This document shows, in pieces, positions 11,379 through 19,823 of a stretch of DNA of 64,000 nt (position 1 is the stretch's first letter; each line of letters opens with the position of its first letter). Position numbers and translations under genes: made by a program. This stretch comes from Schumannella soli (lineage in GTDB: Bacteria; Actinomycetota; Actinomycetes; Actinomycetales; Microbacteriaceae). The stretch is taken from NCBI RefSeq assembly GCF_006517435.1, contig NZ_VHQG01000002.1, positions 1,258,799-1,322,798 of the forward strand, given 5' to 3'. The notes below the pieces were generated by a model, which saw nothing but the letters and a program-made list of their open reading frames with translations, made no database searches and was not told the DNA's origin.

Positions 11379-12285
11379 GGCTGCGCCTCTCCTGCCGGCG
11401 CAGCGCGCGCACCGCGTCGAGGCGGCGGGCGAGCAGCGCGCGCACCCGCCCCGCCTCCACCCGGCCGAGACGGTCGGCCGCCGTCGTGACCGCGCGGGCG
11501 AAGTCGTCGAGCTCGGTCGCGAAGCCGGCGTCGTCGAGGGCCTCGTCGATCGCGAGCAGGTTGAGCCGTCGCGCGCCGCGACCCAGTCGGTCGCGCGCGA
11601 GCCGGTCGAAGGCGCCCGCGGTCGCGGGGTCGGTCCACGAGGCGCGCCGCCAGCCCGAGGACGCTGTGACCTGCGCCGGGTGCACCCGGTAGGCGATCGC
11701 GGGCGCGCCGTCGCGCACGAGCCGGTGCCCCCGAGCTGCCGCGCGCAGCCAGAGCTCATAGTCCTCGCTCGGCACGCTCGCGTATCCGCCGAGCTCGTCG
11801 AGCACGGCACGGCGGGCGACGAGGGTCGGATGCGCGACGGGATTCGTGAGCAGCAGGTGCAGCGGGAAGGCCGCGGCCGAGACGCCCGTCGGCGCCGTCG
11901 GGCGGATCCGCCGGCCGCCCGAGGAGAACTGGACGACCGTGCCGAACAGCAGGTCGGCCCGATGCCGGCGCAGGGCACGGACCTGGCGGGCGAACCGGCC
12001 GGGGAGGGTCAGGTCGTCAGCGTCCATCCGCGCGACGAGCTCGCTGTCGCTCGCCGCGAGCAGTCGGTTGAGGCCCGCCGCGACGCCCAGCGGCCGGGCG
12101 CTGCGGTCGAGCCGGAGCCGCGCATCCGCGATGCCCTCGACGACGCGGGCCGTGGCGTCGCCGCTGGCATCGTCGAGCACGCGCAGCTCGGCGTCGCGCG
12201 GCAGAGCGCGCAGCGTCGAGCGCACGGCCGCGCCGATCGTGGCCGCACCGTCGTGCACGGGCAGCAGCACCGTCAGCCGGGGCAT
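11365..12285 (-). CDS. Glycosyltransferase family 2 (GT-A)
   Basis: A 306-residue protein starting MPRLTVLLPVHDGAATIG, the usual first strand and nucleotide-binding loop of GT2 enzymes. The catalytic DXD region is ARMDADD, followed by LPGRFARQV, and a later SEDYELWLRA supplies the ED acid-base motif. No transmembrane helix, so it acts at the cytoplasmic face. Sugar donor and acceptor are unknown. The C-terminal 90 residues are helical and Arg-rich. It sits 43 bases after the preceding GT2 gene. Confidence 0.88.
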   Translation of the reverse strand: MPRLTVLLPVHDGAATIGAAVRSTLRALPRDAELRVLDDASGDATARVVEGIADARLRLDRSARPLGVAAGLNRLLAASDSELVARMDADDLTLPGRFARQVRALRRHRADLLFGTVVQFSSGGRRIRPTAPTGVSAAAFPLHLLLTNPVAHPTLVARRAVLDELGGYASVPSEDYELWLRAAARGHRLVRDGAPAIAYRVHPAQVTASSGWRRASWTDPATAGAFDRLARDRLGRGARRLNLLAIDEALDDAGFATELDDFARAVTTAADRLGRVEAGRVRALLARRLDAVRALRRQERRSHEPA

Positions 12286-12328
12286 CGCGCCGCTCCCCCG
12301 GATCGTCGCGGGATCGGACGCCCGCACA

Positions 12329-13312
12329 TCAGAGTCCCCGCCCGCGGCGGTTGACGGCGCGCACGAGCGCTCCCGCCGGCAGCAGGCGCAGCGCGACGAG
12401 CAGCGCGGCCCAGGCGCGCAGCTGGCGGCGGTCGTGGCGGATCGCCCGGCGCGCCCAGGCCCGTGCGGCGGGCCGCTCGCGCAGCGCCGCGTGCGCGAAG
12501 GCGATCTGCCCCTCGATGCGGGCGGCGCCGCGGGGATCGCGGGCGAACTCCGGATGCTTGCGCAGCAGGTAGCTGAGCCCGGCCGCGATGCCCTCCCACT
12601 TCTCCGAGAAGAAGGAGGCGCGGTTCCAGCGCACGAGCACGAGCGGCTCGGGGACGCTGAGCACATGCCCGGCCCGCGCGGCCCGCAGCAGCAGGTCGTA
12701 GTCCTCCCCGTAGGAGGCCGGCAGGTCTTCATCGACCGGGCCGACGCGACCCTCCAGGTCGGCGCGGCGGATCAGGAAGCTCGAGGGGTGGATCTCGGTG
12801 ATGCGCGAGCGCAGGAAGTCGTCGAAGTCCGCGCGGGCCGGCGGCACGCGGTCGATGTCGCTCTCGGCGGTGCGGATGCGGATGCCGGTCGCGAGCATGA
12901 CCGCCGCCGGGTCGTCGGACCAGGCCGCGAGCTGGCGCGTCAGGCGCGTCGGCATCCACTCGTCGTCGTCATCGCAGAAGGCGATCAGGGGATGCACCGC
13001 GGCCGCGACGCCGGTGTTGCGTCCGCCCGCGAGCCCGGGTGTGCGCGCGTTGACGATCGTGCGGAGGGCGCGGCCGGCCGGCACCTCGACGTCGTCGAGG
13101 GGGTCGACGGCCACCTGGTCGAAGACCACGACGACCTCGACCGGTCCGCTGTGCTGCTGGGCGAAGGCGGCCCGCACGGCCGAGCGCAGCAGCTCGGGCC
13201 GGCCGCGGGTCGCGATGACGACGCTGACTCCGGAGTCGTCAGCCGGGGAGCCGAGCGACGGGGACGACGTTGAGGACGGGGACGACGGGGACGACGGGGA
13301 CGACGGGCTCAT
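12329..13312 (-). CDS. Glycosyltransferase family 2 with Ser-Pro repeat N-terminus
   Basis: A 327-residue GT2 enzyme: VSVVIATRGRPELLRSAVRA (nucleotide-binding strand), FCDDDDEWMP (DXD) and ASYGEDYDLLLRA (ED motif). The first 20 codons are (Ser-Ser-Pro)n and come from a 9-bp DNA tandem repeat, so they carry no conserved sequence; translation may also begin further in. The ATG overlaps the stop of the Wzy-like gene (ATGA). It probably adds a sugar to the lipid-linked repeat unit of the neighbouring polysaccharide system; donor unknown. Confidence 0.87.
   Translation of the reverse strand: MSPSSPSSPSSPSSTSSPSLGSPADDSGVSVVIATRGRPELLRSAVRAAFAQQHSGPVEVVVVFDQVAVDPLDDVEVPAGRALRTIVNARTPGLAGGRNTGVAAAVHPLIAFCDDDDEWMPTRLTRQLAAWSDDPAAVMLATGIRIRTAESDIDRVPPARADFDDFLRSRITEIHPSSFLIRRADLEGRVGPVDEDLPASYGEDYDLLLRAARAGHVLSVPEPLVLVRWNRASFFSEKWEGIAAGLSYLLRKHPEFARDPRGAARIEGQIAFAHAALRERPAARAWARRAIRHDRRQLRAWAALLVALRLLPAGALVRAVNRRGRGL
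13260..13304. repeat. 9-bp tandem repeat in the GT2 N-terminus
   Basis: Three perfect copies of GGGGACGAC (13278-13304), one further copy at 13260-13268 and a diverged unit between. The repeat is in frame (9 bp = 3 codons, Ser/Ser/Pro on the minus strand), so copy-number change would alter tail length without a frameshift. Confidence 0.85.
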
Positions 13313-14760
13313 GGGGCGACTCCTCGGGGAATGCCGCGCGCGCGGCGGAGGCTGCGGAAGCGGGGGTTGCGGAGTTCAGGGATGCCCCGCACGACCGCGG
13401 TGCGATGCCCGGCGACCGCTGTGGGAGCGGCGTGCTCGGGCCTCAGCAGCAGGGCGGCGACGAGGAAGCCGATGGCCAGACCGGTGACGAGCACCCCGTA
13501 GTAGAGCACCTCGACCGCGAGCACGACGAGGATGGCGTGGCCCGCCACGCCGACGGCGCCGCGGGCGTGCCGGGTGCGCCACGCGAGGAACACGAGCCAG
13601 GCGAGGAAGAGCGCGGCCGCCGGGAACCCGTGCGAGAACAGCACGTTCCAGATCTGCCCCTGGGTGCCCGCCGACGGGGCGCCGTCGGTCTCGGAGGGGC
13701 GCGGGGCGCCGTAGCCGAACACGGGCGAGGCGAGCGAGCGCTCAAAGGTCTCCTGGTAGAGGTTCGCGCGATCCTCGGTCGTGCTGCTCGTGTCGAGCCT
13801 CTCGGTCAGCCGCTCGGACACCGGCAGCGCCGCGAAGACGATCCCGACGACGACCGCCAGAGCCGCGAGCCCGCCGAGCACCTTCCACTGCCGCCGCAGC
13901 GCGGCCCGCAGAGCGATGTAGGCAGCCGCCACGCCGAGCCCGATGAACATGCCGCGGTTCAGCGTGAGGAACGCCGGGACGAAGGAGAGCGGGATGAGCG
14001 CCAGCACGAGCCAGAACCGTCGCGTGCGCCGCACCGTCACGAGATACGCGATCACGACCGGCAGCAGCATCGAGTAGACGTTTCCCCAGACGTTCGTATA
14101 GAGGAACGGCGCGCTCGGGCGCGGGTCGAGCTGCAGCACGGAGGTCGGATCCCACTGCGTCACCCGGCGCACGACCATCTCCTGCACGACCTCGTTCGAG
14201 CGCAGCGCGTCGGGGATGATCCACGCCATCGGCGTCGTGATCGACAGCAGCGGGAACAGCACGCCGAGCCAGCCCCCGGCGACGACCACGACCCAGAACA
14301 CGGTCAGCACGCCGGAGACGTAGCGCCGGTCGAGACCGGCGCGCGCGTTGTAGACGTAGAGGAGCAGCACAGTCGCGGCGAGGTACAGGGCCGCCCGGTA
14401 GACGAAGCCGACCAGCCGGCCGCCGCTGTCGATGCCGATGACCGAGGCCAGCATCCACGCCAGGAACAGCAGCCACAGCCCGAATCCGCGCGGCACCTCG
14501 AGGCGCCCGCGACGGGCGAGGTGCAGCGCCATCACGACGGCCGCCGCGACGAAGATCAGATCGCCCACTCCGAGCAGCCACCAGAGCGGATAGCCGAGGA
14601 ACACGGCCGCGAAGGGCCACCGCGGCAGCTCGAGCAGCGCGGCGCCGACGCGACGCGGAGCGATGTATTCCGCTGACGGCATGAGGGCGCGATCAGGGTC
14701 CCGCCGGGGCGAGCGGGACGATCGAGCAGGTCGGGAGACCGGCGTTCGGGGGGACGCCAT
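13309..14760 (-). CDS. O-antigen ligase / Wzy-type polymerase
   Basis: A 483-residue polytopic membrane protein with about ten to twelve hydrophobic segments and a large extracytoplasmic loop (about residues 165-230, including ALRSNEVVQEMVVRR and WDPTSVLQLDPRP). A second conserved block, RANLYQETFERSLASPVFGYG, then GTQGQIWNVLFSHGFPAAAL, is typical of the Wzy_C/O-antigen-ligase family. Its job is probably polymerisation of lipid-linked repeat units or ligation to an acceptor on the outside. The start chosen is ATG 14760; an in-frame ATG 36 bases upstream is possible. It is the first gene of the leftward operon. Confidence 0.82.
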   Translation of the reverse strand: MASPRTPVSRPARSSRSPRRDPDRALMPSAEYIAPRRVGAALLELPRWPFAAVFLGYPLWWLLGVGDLIFVAAAVVMALHLARRGRLEVPRGFGLWLLFLAWMLASVIGIDSGGRLVGFVYRAALYLAATVLLLYVYNARAGLDRRYVSGVLTVFWVVVVAGGWLGVLFPLLSITTPMAWIIPDALRSNEVVQEMVVRRVTQWDPTSVLQLDPRPSAPFLYTNVWGNVYSMLLPVVIAYLVTVRRTRRFWLVLALIPLSFVPAFLTLNRGMFIGLGVAAAYIALRAALRRQWKVLGGLAALAVVVGIVFAALPVSERLTERLDTSSTTEDRANLYQETFERSLASPVFGYGAPRPSETDGAPSAGTQGQIWNVLFSHGFPAAALFLAWLVFLAWRTRHARGAVGVAGHAILVVLAVEVLYYGVLVTGLAIGFLVAALLLRPEHAAPTAVAGHRTAVVRGIPELRNPRFRSLRRARGIPRGVAP

Positions 14761-14934
14761 GCGGCTAAGAATCCCTCGCTTACGCTCCCACCGCAAGCAT
14801 CGACGGGTCTATGCTGTCGAGACCTCACGCGCTCGGCCGCCCCGCCGAGCGCAGCTCCGTCGCCCAGCGGAGCGCAGTCCGGCTCCACCCGATTCCCCCG
14901 TCGGCACCCGCCCCGGCCGTGATGGAGGACCACC
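14761..14934. promoter_or_regulatory. Divergent promoter region of the polysaccharide locus
   Basis: This 174-base gap separates the leftward Wzy-led operon from the rightward Wzz-led operon, so one region sets expression of both halves. A TATGCT hexamer at 14810-14815 on the plus strand is a candidate -10 with a leader of about 115 bases before the GTG at 14935. GGAGGA lies 5 bases before that GTG. No clear -35 and no convincing operator were found. Confidence 0.4.
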
Positions 14935-16614
14935 GTGTCCGCTTCGCCCGAGAACCTCCCCGCACCTTCCCCCTCGCCTGCGCCGCCGCTGCTCGGCGAC
15001 TACCTGCGCGTCGTCCGGCAGCGCTGGATCGTCGTGGCCGCAGCCGGGCTCGCCGGCCTGCTCGTCGGCGGCGGCGTGCTGCTGCTCGGCACCCAGGAGA
15101 CCGCGCGCACCGACCTGAACCTCAACGTCATCTCGGCCGACCCGTTCAACGCCCAGCGCTCCGCCGCCGGTCTGCTCGACGGCCCGACGGAGGTGCAGAT
15201 CGCCCGCTCGTACGCCGTCGCCGACGCGGCGGCGAAACGGCTGGGCGACGTGACGCCCGATCAGCTGCGCGACGGCACCTCGGCCGAGCTCGTCGCCCAG
15301 GCCACCGTCATCCGCATCAGCTTCACGGCCTCCGACGCCGCCGTGGCACGGGAACGCGCCGACGCGATCGCCGCCGCCTACCTCGACTACCGCGCCGACC
15401 AGGCCGTCGAGCGACGCAAAGCCGTCGTCGACCAGGTGGATGCGCGTCTCGACGAGCTGCGGGACTCGCTGACCGAGGTGGACGCCCGCGCCGCGGCCGC
15501 CGCGGACGGCAGCAGCGCCGCGAACCAGGCGGCCAGCGACCGGCAGCTGATCACGATCGAGGTCGACAGCCTGCTGAGTCAGCGCAACTCGCTGCAGCTG
15601 ATCGACACCTCCGGCGGATCGGTGCTCACCTCGGCGGGCAGCAACCCGATCTCGTCGGCGCCGAGCAAACCGCTCGTGCTCGCCACCGGACTGCTCGCCG
15701 GCCTCGTGATCGGTCTCGTCGCGGCGTTCGCCGCGCAGCGGATCGATCGCCGCGTGCGCACCGCCGACGACGTCACCCGCGTGACCGGTGCGCCGACGCT
15801 GGCCCGCCTCGTCGGCCGAGCGGACGGCATCCCCGCCGACGGCCCCGACGCCGAGCTCGTGCGTACCGCACGCGAGCAGATCCTCGCGCGGTTCCCGGCC
15901 GCCCTCGGATCGATCGCGGTCGTCGACGACACGGTCACCGGCGAGGCGAGCGCGGTGCCGATCAACCTCGGCATCGCCCTCGCCCAGACCGGGCGCCCCG
16001 TGCGGCTGCTGCTGCCCGGCGCCGACGAGACACGGCTCGAGCGGCTGCGCGCCGAACTGGGGCTGCTCCTGCTCAGCCGCGACGACACCCTGAGCGTGTG
16101 GACGCCGGCCGAGCTGCCCGAGCTGCGTCTGATCACGACCGAACGGACGCCGCGGCTCGGCGACCCCGATCCGGTCCTGACCCGCGAACTGCTCGACGAG
16201 GTGGCGCGCTGCCGCGACGACGAGCTCGTGCTGCTCGTGCTGCCGGCCGCCGCGCCGCTCGCGACGCGCCTCGCCGCGGCTCGCGCGACGGGCGCCGTGA
16301 TCGGCGTCGTCGCGCTCGGCGGAACCGACCGTGCGACGCTCGCGCGCGACCGCGCCGGCTTCGAGTCGCTCGGCGCCGAGATCATCGGATCGGTGCTCGT
16401 GCCCGGTCGGCGCCAGCCGGCCGACCGCGGCGACGACGCCGCGCCCGCGCCGGTCGAGCCGCACCGGGTGCGGCGCACCGAGCCTCCGCGTGCCGGATCC
16501 ACCGCGGCTCCGCGACCGCGTCGACGCCGCACCCGGCCGCCGGAGGAGACCGCGGGCACGCCGCCCGAGCTGGCTGACGCGCTCGCCCTGCGCACGCCGC
16601 TGCCCGAGGGATGA
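14935..16614 (+). CDS. Wzz/BY-kinase-like chain-length protein with degenerate kinase domain
   Basis: A 559-residue protein. Residues 1-260 form a Wzz-type chain-length determinant: TM1 at WIVVAAAGLAGLLVGGGVLL, an extracytoplasmic coiled-coil stretch (RRKAVVDQVDARLDELRDSL) and TM2 at LVLATGLLAGLVIGLVAA after a PSKP motif. Residues 300-500 occupy the place of the tyrosine-kinase (BY-kinase) domain, but the Walker A position reads TVTGEASAVPINLGIALAQ, Walker A' reads RLLLPGADE and Walker B reads LVLLVLPAA, so no ATP site remains. The tail is Arg/Pro-rich without a tyrosine cluster. It probably controls chain length or export as a non-catalytic scaffold. First gene of the rightward operon. Confidence 0.82.
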   Translation: MSASPENLPAPSPSPAPPLLGDYLRVVRQRWIVVAAAGLAGLLVGGGVLLLGTQETARTDLNLNVISADPFNAQRSAAGLLDGPTEVQIARSYAVADAAAKRLGDVTPDQLRDGTSAELVAQATVIRISFTASDAAVARERADAIAAAYLDYRADQAVERRKAVVDQVDARLDELRDSLTEVDARAAAAADGSSAANQAASDRQLITIEVDSLLSQRNSLQLIDTSGGSVLTSAGSNPISSAPSKPLVLATGLLAGLVIGLVAAFAAQRIDRRVRTADDVTRVTGAPTLARLVGRADGIPADGPDAELVRTAREQILARFPAALGSIAVVDDTVTGEASAVPINLGIALAQTGRPVRLLLPGADETRLERLRAELGLLLLSRDDTLSVWTPAELPELRLITTERTPRLGDPDPVLTRELLDEVARCRDDELVLLVLPAAAPLATRLAAARATGAVIGVVALGGTDRATLARDRAGFESLGAEIIGSVLVPGRRQPADRGDDAAPAPVEPHRVRRTEPPRAGSTAAPRPRRRRTRPPEETAGTPPELADALALRTPLPEG

Positions 16615-17402
16615 CGATGCGCCTGCGGCCCCGCCGCGCCCGGGTCGTCGGCGCGCCGGTCGACGCCGTCACCGAGATCGAGCTGCTCGACACGATCGAC
16701 GACTGGATCCGCGACGGCGGCACGCACGTCGCCGTCGGCGTCAACGCGAACGTCTGCAATCTCGCCTGGCGCGACGGGAGCTTCCGTCGGCGACTCGACG
16801 ACGCCGAGCTCTGCTACGCCGACGGCCAGTCGGTGGTCGGCGCCGCCCGGCTGCTCGGGCATCCCGTACCCGCGCGGCTCGCGACGACCGACATCGTGCA
16901 TCCGGTCGCCGCCCGCGCGGCGGCGAACGGCGTGCGGGTCTTCCTGTTCGGCGGTCGACCCGGCGTCGCCGACCGTGCGGCCGAGCGCCTGCGCCGCGAG
17001 AACCCCGGACTGGTGACCGCCCAGCACGACGGGTACCTCGGCGCCGACGACCTGCCCCGCCTGCTCGCGCGCATCGACGACTTCGCCCCCGGCATCCTGC
17101 TCGTCGGGCTCGGGGATCCCGCCCAGCAGCACTGGATCGCCGAGCATCGCGACCGGCTGGCGGTGCCCGCGGTGCTCAGCTGCGGCGGCCTGTTCGACTG
17201 GCTCGCCGGCGAGCATCGTCGCGCGCCGGCGTGGATGATCCGGGCCGGCCTGGAATGGCTGTGGCGCCTCGTGATCGAGCCGCGCCGGCTGGCGCGCCGC
17301 TATCTGATCGGCAACCCGGCGTTCGTGCTCCGACTCGGCCGGCAGCTGCTGCGCGCCGGCCGCCGTGGTCGCGGCGAGCCGGCCGTCGGCGGCGGGTCGT
17401 GA
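16611..17402 (+). CDS. WecG/TagA/CpsF-family glycosyltransferase (GT26)
   Basis: A 263-residue GT26 enzyme. Key motifs are VGVNANVCNLA, DAELCYADGQSVV (the conserved D/DG region), HPVAARAAANGVRVFLFGG, and GILLVGLGDPAQQHWI with the family's PxQE/W-like segment. The C-terminal region is basic and amphipathic (RLVIEPRRLARRYL), the usual membrane-association tail of TagA. It transfers a hexosamine-type sugar onto a lipid-linked acceptor in teichoic acid or exopolysaccharide synthesis; the exact sugar is unknown. ATGA overlap with the Wzz-like gene. Confidence 0.9.
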   Translation: MTMRLRPRRARVVGAPVDAVTEIELLDTIDDWIRDGGTHVAVGVNANVCNLAWRDGSFRRRLDDAELCYADGQSVVGAARLLGHPVPARLATTDIVHPVAARAAANGVRVFLFGGRPGVADRAAERLRRENPGLVTAQHDGYLGADDLPRLLARIDDFAPGILLVGLGDPAQQHWIAEHRDRLAVPAVLSCGGLFDWLAGEHRRAPAWMIRAGLEWLWRLVIEPRRLARRYLIGNPAFVLRLGRQLLRAGRRGRGEPAVGGGS

Positions 17403-18901
17403 CGGCCGCGGCGACGACCTCGGCCGACGACGGCGCCGCCGACCGTCGCCGCCTGGCCCGCGGCGGGGCGCTGAGCTTCGTCGGATCGGCGGTGAGCGCC
17501 GGCCTCGGCTTCGCTGCGACGATCGTGATCACCCGCACGCTCGGCGACGACGGCGCCGGGCAGGTGCTGCAGCTGGTCGCCGTGCTGACGATCGCCCTGA
17601 GCTTCGGCCGACTCGGCATGGACTCCGTCGGGGTCTGGCTGCTCCCCCGGCTCGAGGCGGATCCGGCACACGTGCGACCCGCCGTGCTGCTGCAGCTCGC
17701 AGTTGCCCTCGCCGGAGGCCTCGTGGCCGGGCTCGTCGTCGCGGTGCTGCTGCCTCGCGTCGGCATCCCCGTGGATGCGACCCTGCTGCGCCTCTCGGCC
17801 GTCGCGCTGCCGTTCGGCTGCGTCGCGCTCGTCGCCCTCGCCGCGCTGCGGGGGCTGGGCGGGCTGCGCGGGTACGTCGTGATCGGCAGCGTCGCGCTCC
17901 CGGTCGTGCGGGTCATCGCGCTGCTCGCGGCCGCGGTGCTCGTCGCCACCCCGCTCGCGCTGGGACTGGCGTGGGCCGTTCCGCTCATCGTCGTGGCAGT
18001 CGTGGCCGTCGCGGCGCTGCTGTGGCGCGTCGGCCGGCTCAGACCGGCGAGCGGATGGCTGCCGGACCGGGCGCTCGCGCGGCAGAGCCTCGGCTACGCC
18101 GCGCCGCGCACGCTCTCGGCCGTGCTCGAGCAGGGCCTGCTCTGGCTCGACGTGCTGCTGGTCGGGCTGCTCGCCGGATCGGCGGCCGCCGGCGACTACG
18201 GCGCCGCGAGCCGGCTCATCGCCGCCGGCCTGATCATCGACACGGCGCTGCGCGTCGTCGTCTCGCCGCGCTTCAGCGCCCTGCTGCACGAAGGCCGCCG
18301 CGCCGAGACGCAGGCGCTCTACCGCACCGCCGCCGGCTGGCTCGTGGTGTTCAGCTCGCCCGTCTACATCGTGCTCGCGATCTTCGGCCCCCTCGTGCTG
18401 ACCTGGTTCGGCGACGACTTCGACGACGCCGCTCCGGCGCTCGCGGTGCTCTGCGCCGGCGCGATCGTGACCTTCCTGGCCGGCAACGTGCACTCGCTGC
18501 TGCTCATGAGCGGGCGCAGCGGCTGGGCCGCCGCCAACAAGGCGGTCGTGCTCGCGCTCAACGTCGCCGCGAACCTGCTGCTCGTGCCGCTGCTCGGCAT
18601 CACCGGCTCCGCGATCGCCTGGGCCGGGGCGATGCTGCTCGACGCCGTGCTGGCGAGCCTGCAAGTGCGGCTGCTGCTCGGCATCCGCCCCCATCTCGGC
18701 CATGTGCTCGGCGCGCTGGCCGTGCCCCTCGCACTCGTCGGCATCCCCGGCGGTGCACTGCGTGTCGCCCTCGGCGCGACGCCGTTCTCCCTCGCGCTCT
18801 CCGTGCTGATAGGCGGGGTCGCGCTGCTCGTCTGGGCGCGCGTCGACGGGCGCCGGCACCAGCTCGACGAACTCGTCGCCGCGTTCCGCCGACAGGGCTG
18901 A
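17399..18901 (+). CDS. Polysaccharide flippase, Wzx-like (MOP family)
   Basis: A 500-residue membrane protein with about fourteen hydrophobic segments. It begins LARGGALSFVGSAVSAGLGF and TIVITRTLGDDGAGQVLQ, the family start, and contains SLGYAAPRTLSAVLEQGLLW at mid-protein and a final MATE/MOP half. It should flip the undecaprenyl-linked repeat unit made by the neighbouring glycosyltransferases to the outside. GTGA overlap with the GT26 gene fixes the GTG start at 17399. Confidence 0.9.
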   Translation: MTAAATTSADDGAADRRRLARGGALSFVGSAVSAGLGFAATIVITRTLGDDGAGQVLQLVAVLTIALSFGRLGMDSVGVWLLPRLEADPAHVRPAVLLQLAVALAGGLVAGLVVAVLLPRVGIPVDATLLRLSAVALPFGCVALVALAALRGLGGLRGYVVIGSVALPVVRVIALLAAAVLVATPLALGLAWAVPLIVVAVVAVAALLWRVGRLRPASGWLPDRALARQSLGYAAPRTLSAVLEQGLLWLDVLLVGLLAGSAAAGDYGAASRLIAAGLIIDTALRVVVSPRFSALLHEGRRAETQALYRTAAGWLVVFSSPVYIVLAIFGPLVLTWFGDDFDDAAPALAVLCAGAIVTFLAGNVHSLLLMSGRSGWAAANKAVVLALNVAANLLLVPLLGITGSAIAWAGAMLLDAVLASLQVRLLLGIRPHLGHVLGALAVPLALVGIPGGALRVALGATPFSLALSVLIGGVALLVWARVDGRRHQLDELVAAFRRQG

Positions 18902-18914
18902 TCCGGGCTGCCCC

Positions 18915-18954
18915 GGAACGCTCGTTCCAGGCCTGTTCGCGAGCGGATCTCGCG
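18915..18954 (+). terminator. Two small hairpins after wzx
   Basis: GGAACG-CT-CGTTCC at 18915-18928 followed by CGCGAG-CGGAT-CTCGCG at 18938-18954, within the 212-base gap before the next gene. Together they may end or attenuate transcription of the wzz-GT26-wzx unit. The rest of the gap (18955-19113) shows no gene; GGAG lies 6 bases before the next ATG. Confidence 0.4.
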
Positions 18955-19113
18955 TGCTAGCATCCCCGCACCCCACATCCCGGGTGCCGGCGAGCTCCAC
19001 GCCGCCCCGTCGCACACTGCATCGCCCCCGAATCGCAGGACGCCTCCCCGACATCCCGCACCACCGCAGCCCCGCCCAGGCCGCGGCGCTTGTCGTCGAG
19101 GCATGGAGCACCC

Positions 19114-19812
19114 ATGTCCGAAGACCCGACTCCCCCGGTCGACCCCGCCGAGCGCCCGGCAGCGCAGCCCCCGCGCCCCGGCGCCACGGCGAGCGCCGCA
19201 TCCCCTCGCCGCCGTCTGCGCACGATCGCGCTCTCGCTGCTCGGCGGCGGCGCGGCCCTCGCGCTCGCCGTCGGCGGAGTGACCGCGCTGACCTCCGCGC
19301 GGGGAGGCGGCTCCTCGACAGCCGGGTCACCAGCATCCGCATCACCGAAGTCCTCCACCGCGCCGTCGGCTTCGGCGAGCGCAGCCCCGACGGGCCCGGC
19401 GACCGCCCCCGACGTGGATGCGGTGCTCGCCGACCTCGTCAGCGCAGGCGCGAAGGGCGCCGCAGCCCCCGACACCGGCACCGACCGGGTCGACGCGATC
19501 ATGACCGGGGCCCTGCTCGAGGAGTTCGCGAACGACCAGCAGGAGCTCGCCGCCTTCGGATGGACCCGCACCGGCAGCCCCCAGATCGTCTCCAGCGCCG
19601 TGCTGAGCAGCGACCTCACGGCGTCGCCCGCGCAGGTCGTCGTGCGCGCCTGCGTCGACGTCGCGCAGGTGCAGACGCTCGACTCGGCCGGAACGCCCAT
19701 CCCCACCGACCCCACCGTGACGCCGCGCTCCCTCAGCGACTTCACCCTGCTCGACATCGGCGGCCGCTGGCTGGTCGCCGACCGCACCTACCCCGACAAC
19801 CCCCAGTGCTAG
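19114..19812 (+). CDS. Membrane-anchored extracytoplasmic protein, unknown function
   Basis: A 232-residue protein not recognised as a named family. Residues 1-40 are a Pro/Ala-rich cytoplasmic tail, followed by Arg-rich PRRRLRTIALSLLGGG and a single hydrophobic anchor (to about residue 65), then a Ser/Ala/Pro/Thr linker and a globular domain of about 130 residues (VDAVLADLVS, then FTLLDIGGRWLVADRTY). The last strand resembles the end of NTF2-like folds seen in other anchored actinobacterial proteins, which is only a hint. The ATG at 19114 has GGAG 6 bases upstream. It lies between the flippase and the fibrinogen-like exoprotein, 11 bases before the latter. Confidence 0.7.
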   Translation: MSEDPTPPVDPAERPAAQPPRPGATASAASPRRRLRTIALSLLGGGAALALAVGGVTALTSARGGGSSTAGSPASASPKSSTAPSASASAAPTGPATAPDVDAVLADLVSAGAKGAAAPDTGTDRVDAIMTGALLEEFANDQQELAAFGWTRTGSPQIVSSAVLSSDLTASPAQVVVRACVDVAQVQTLDSAGTPIPTDPTVTPRSLSDFTLLDIGGRWLVADRTYPDNPQC

Positions 19813-19823
19813 GCGGACCCGAC

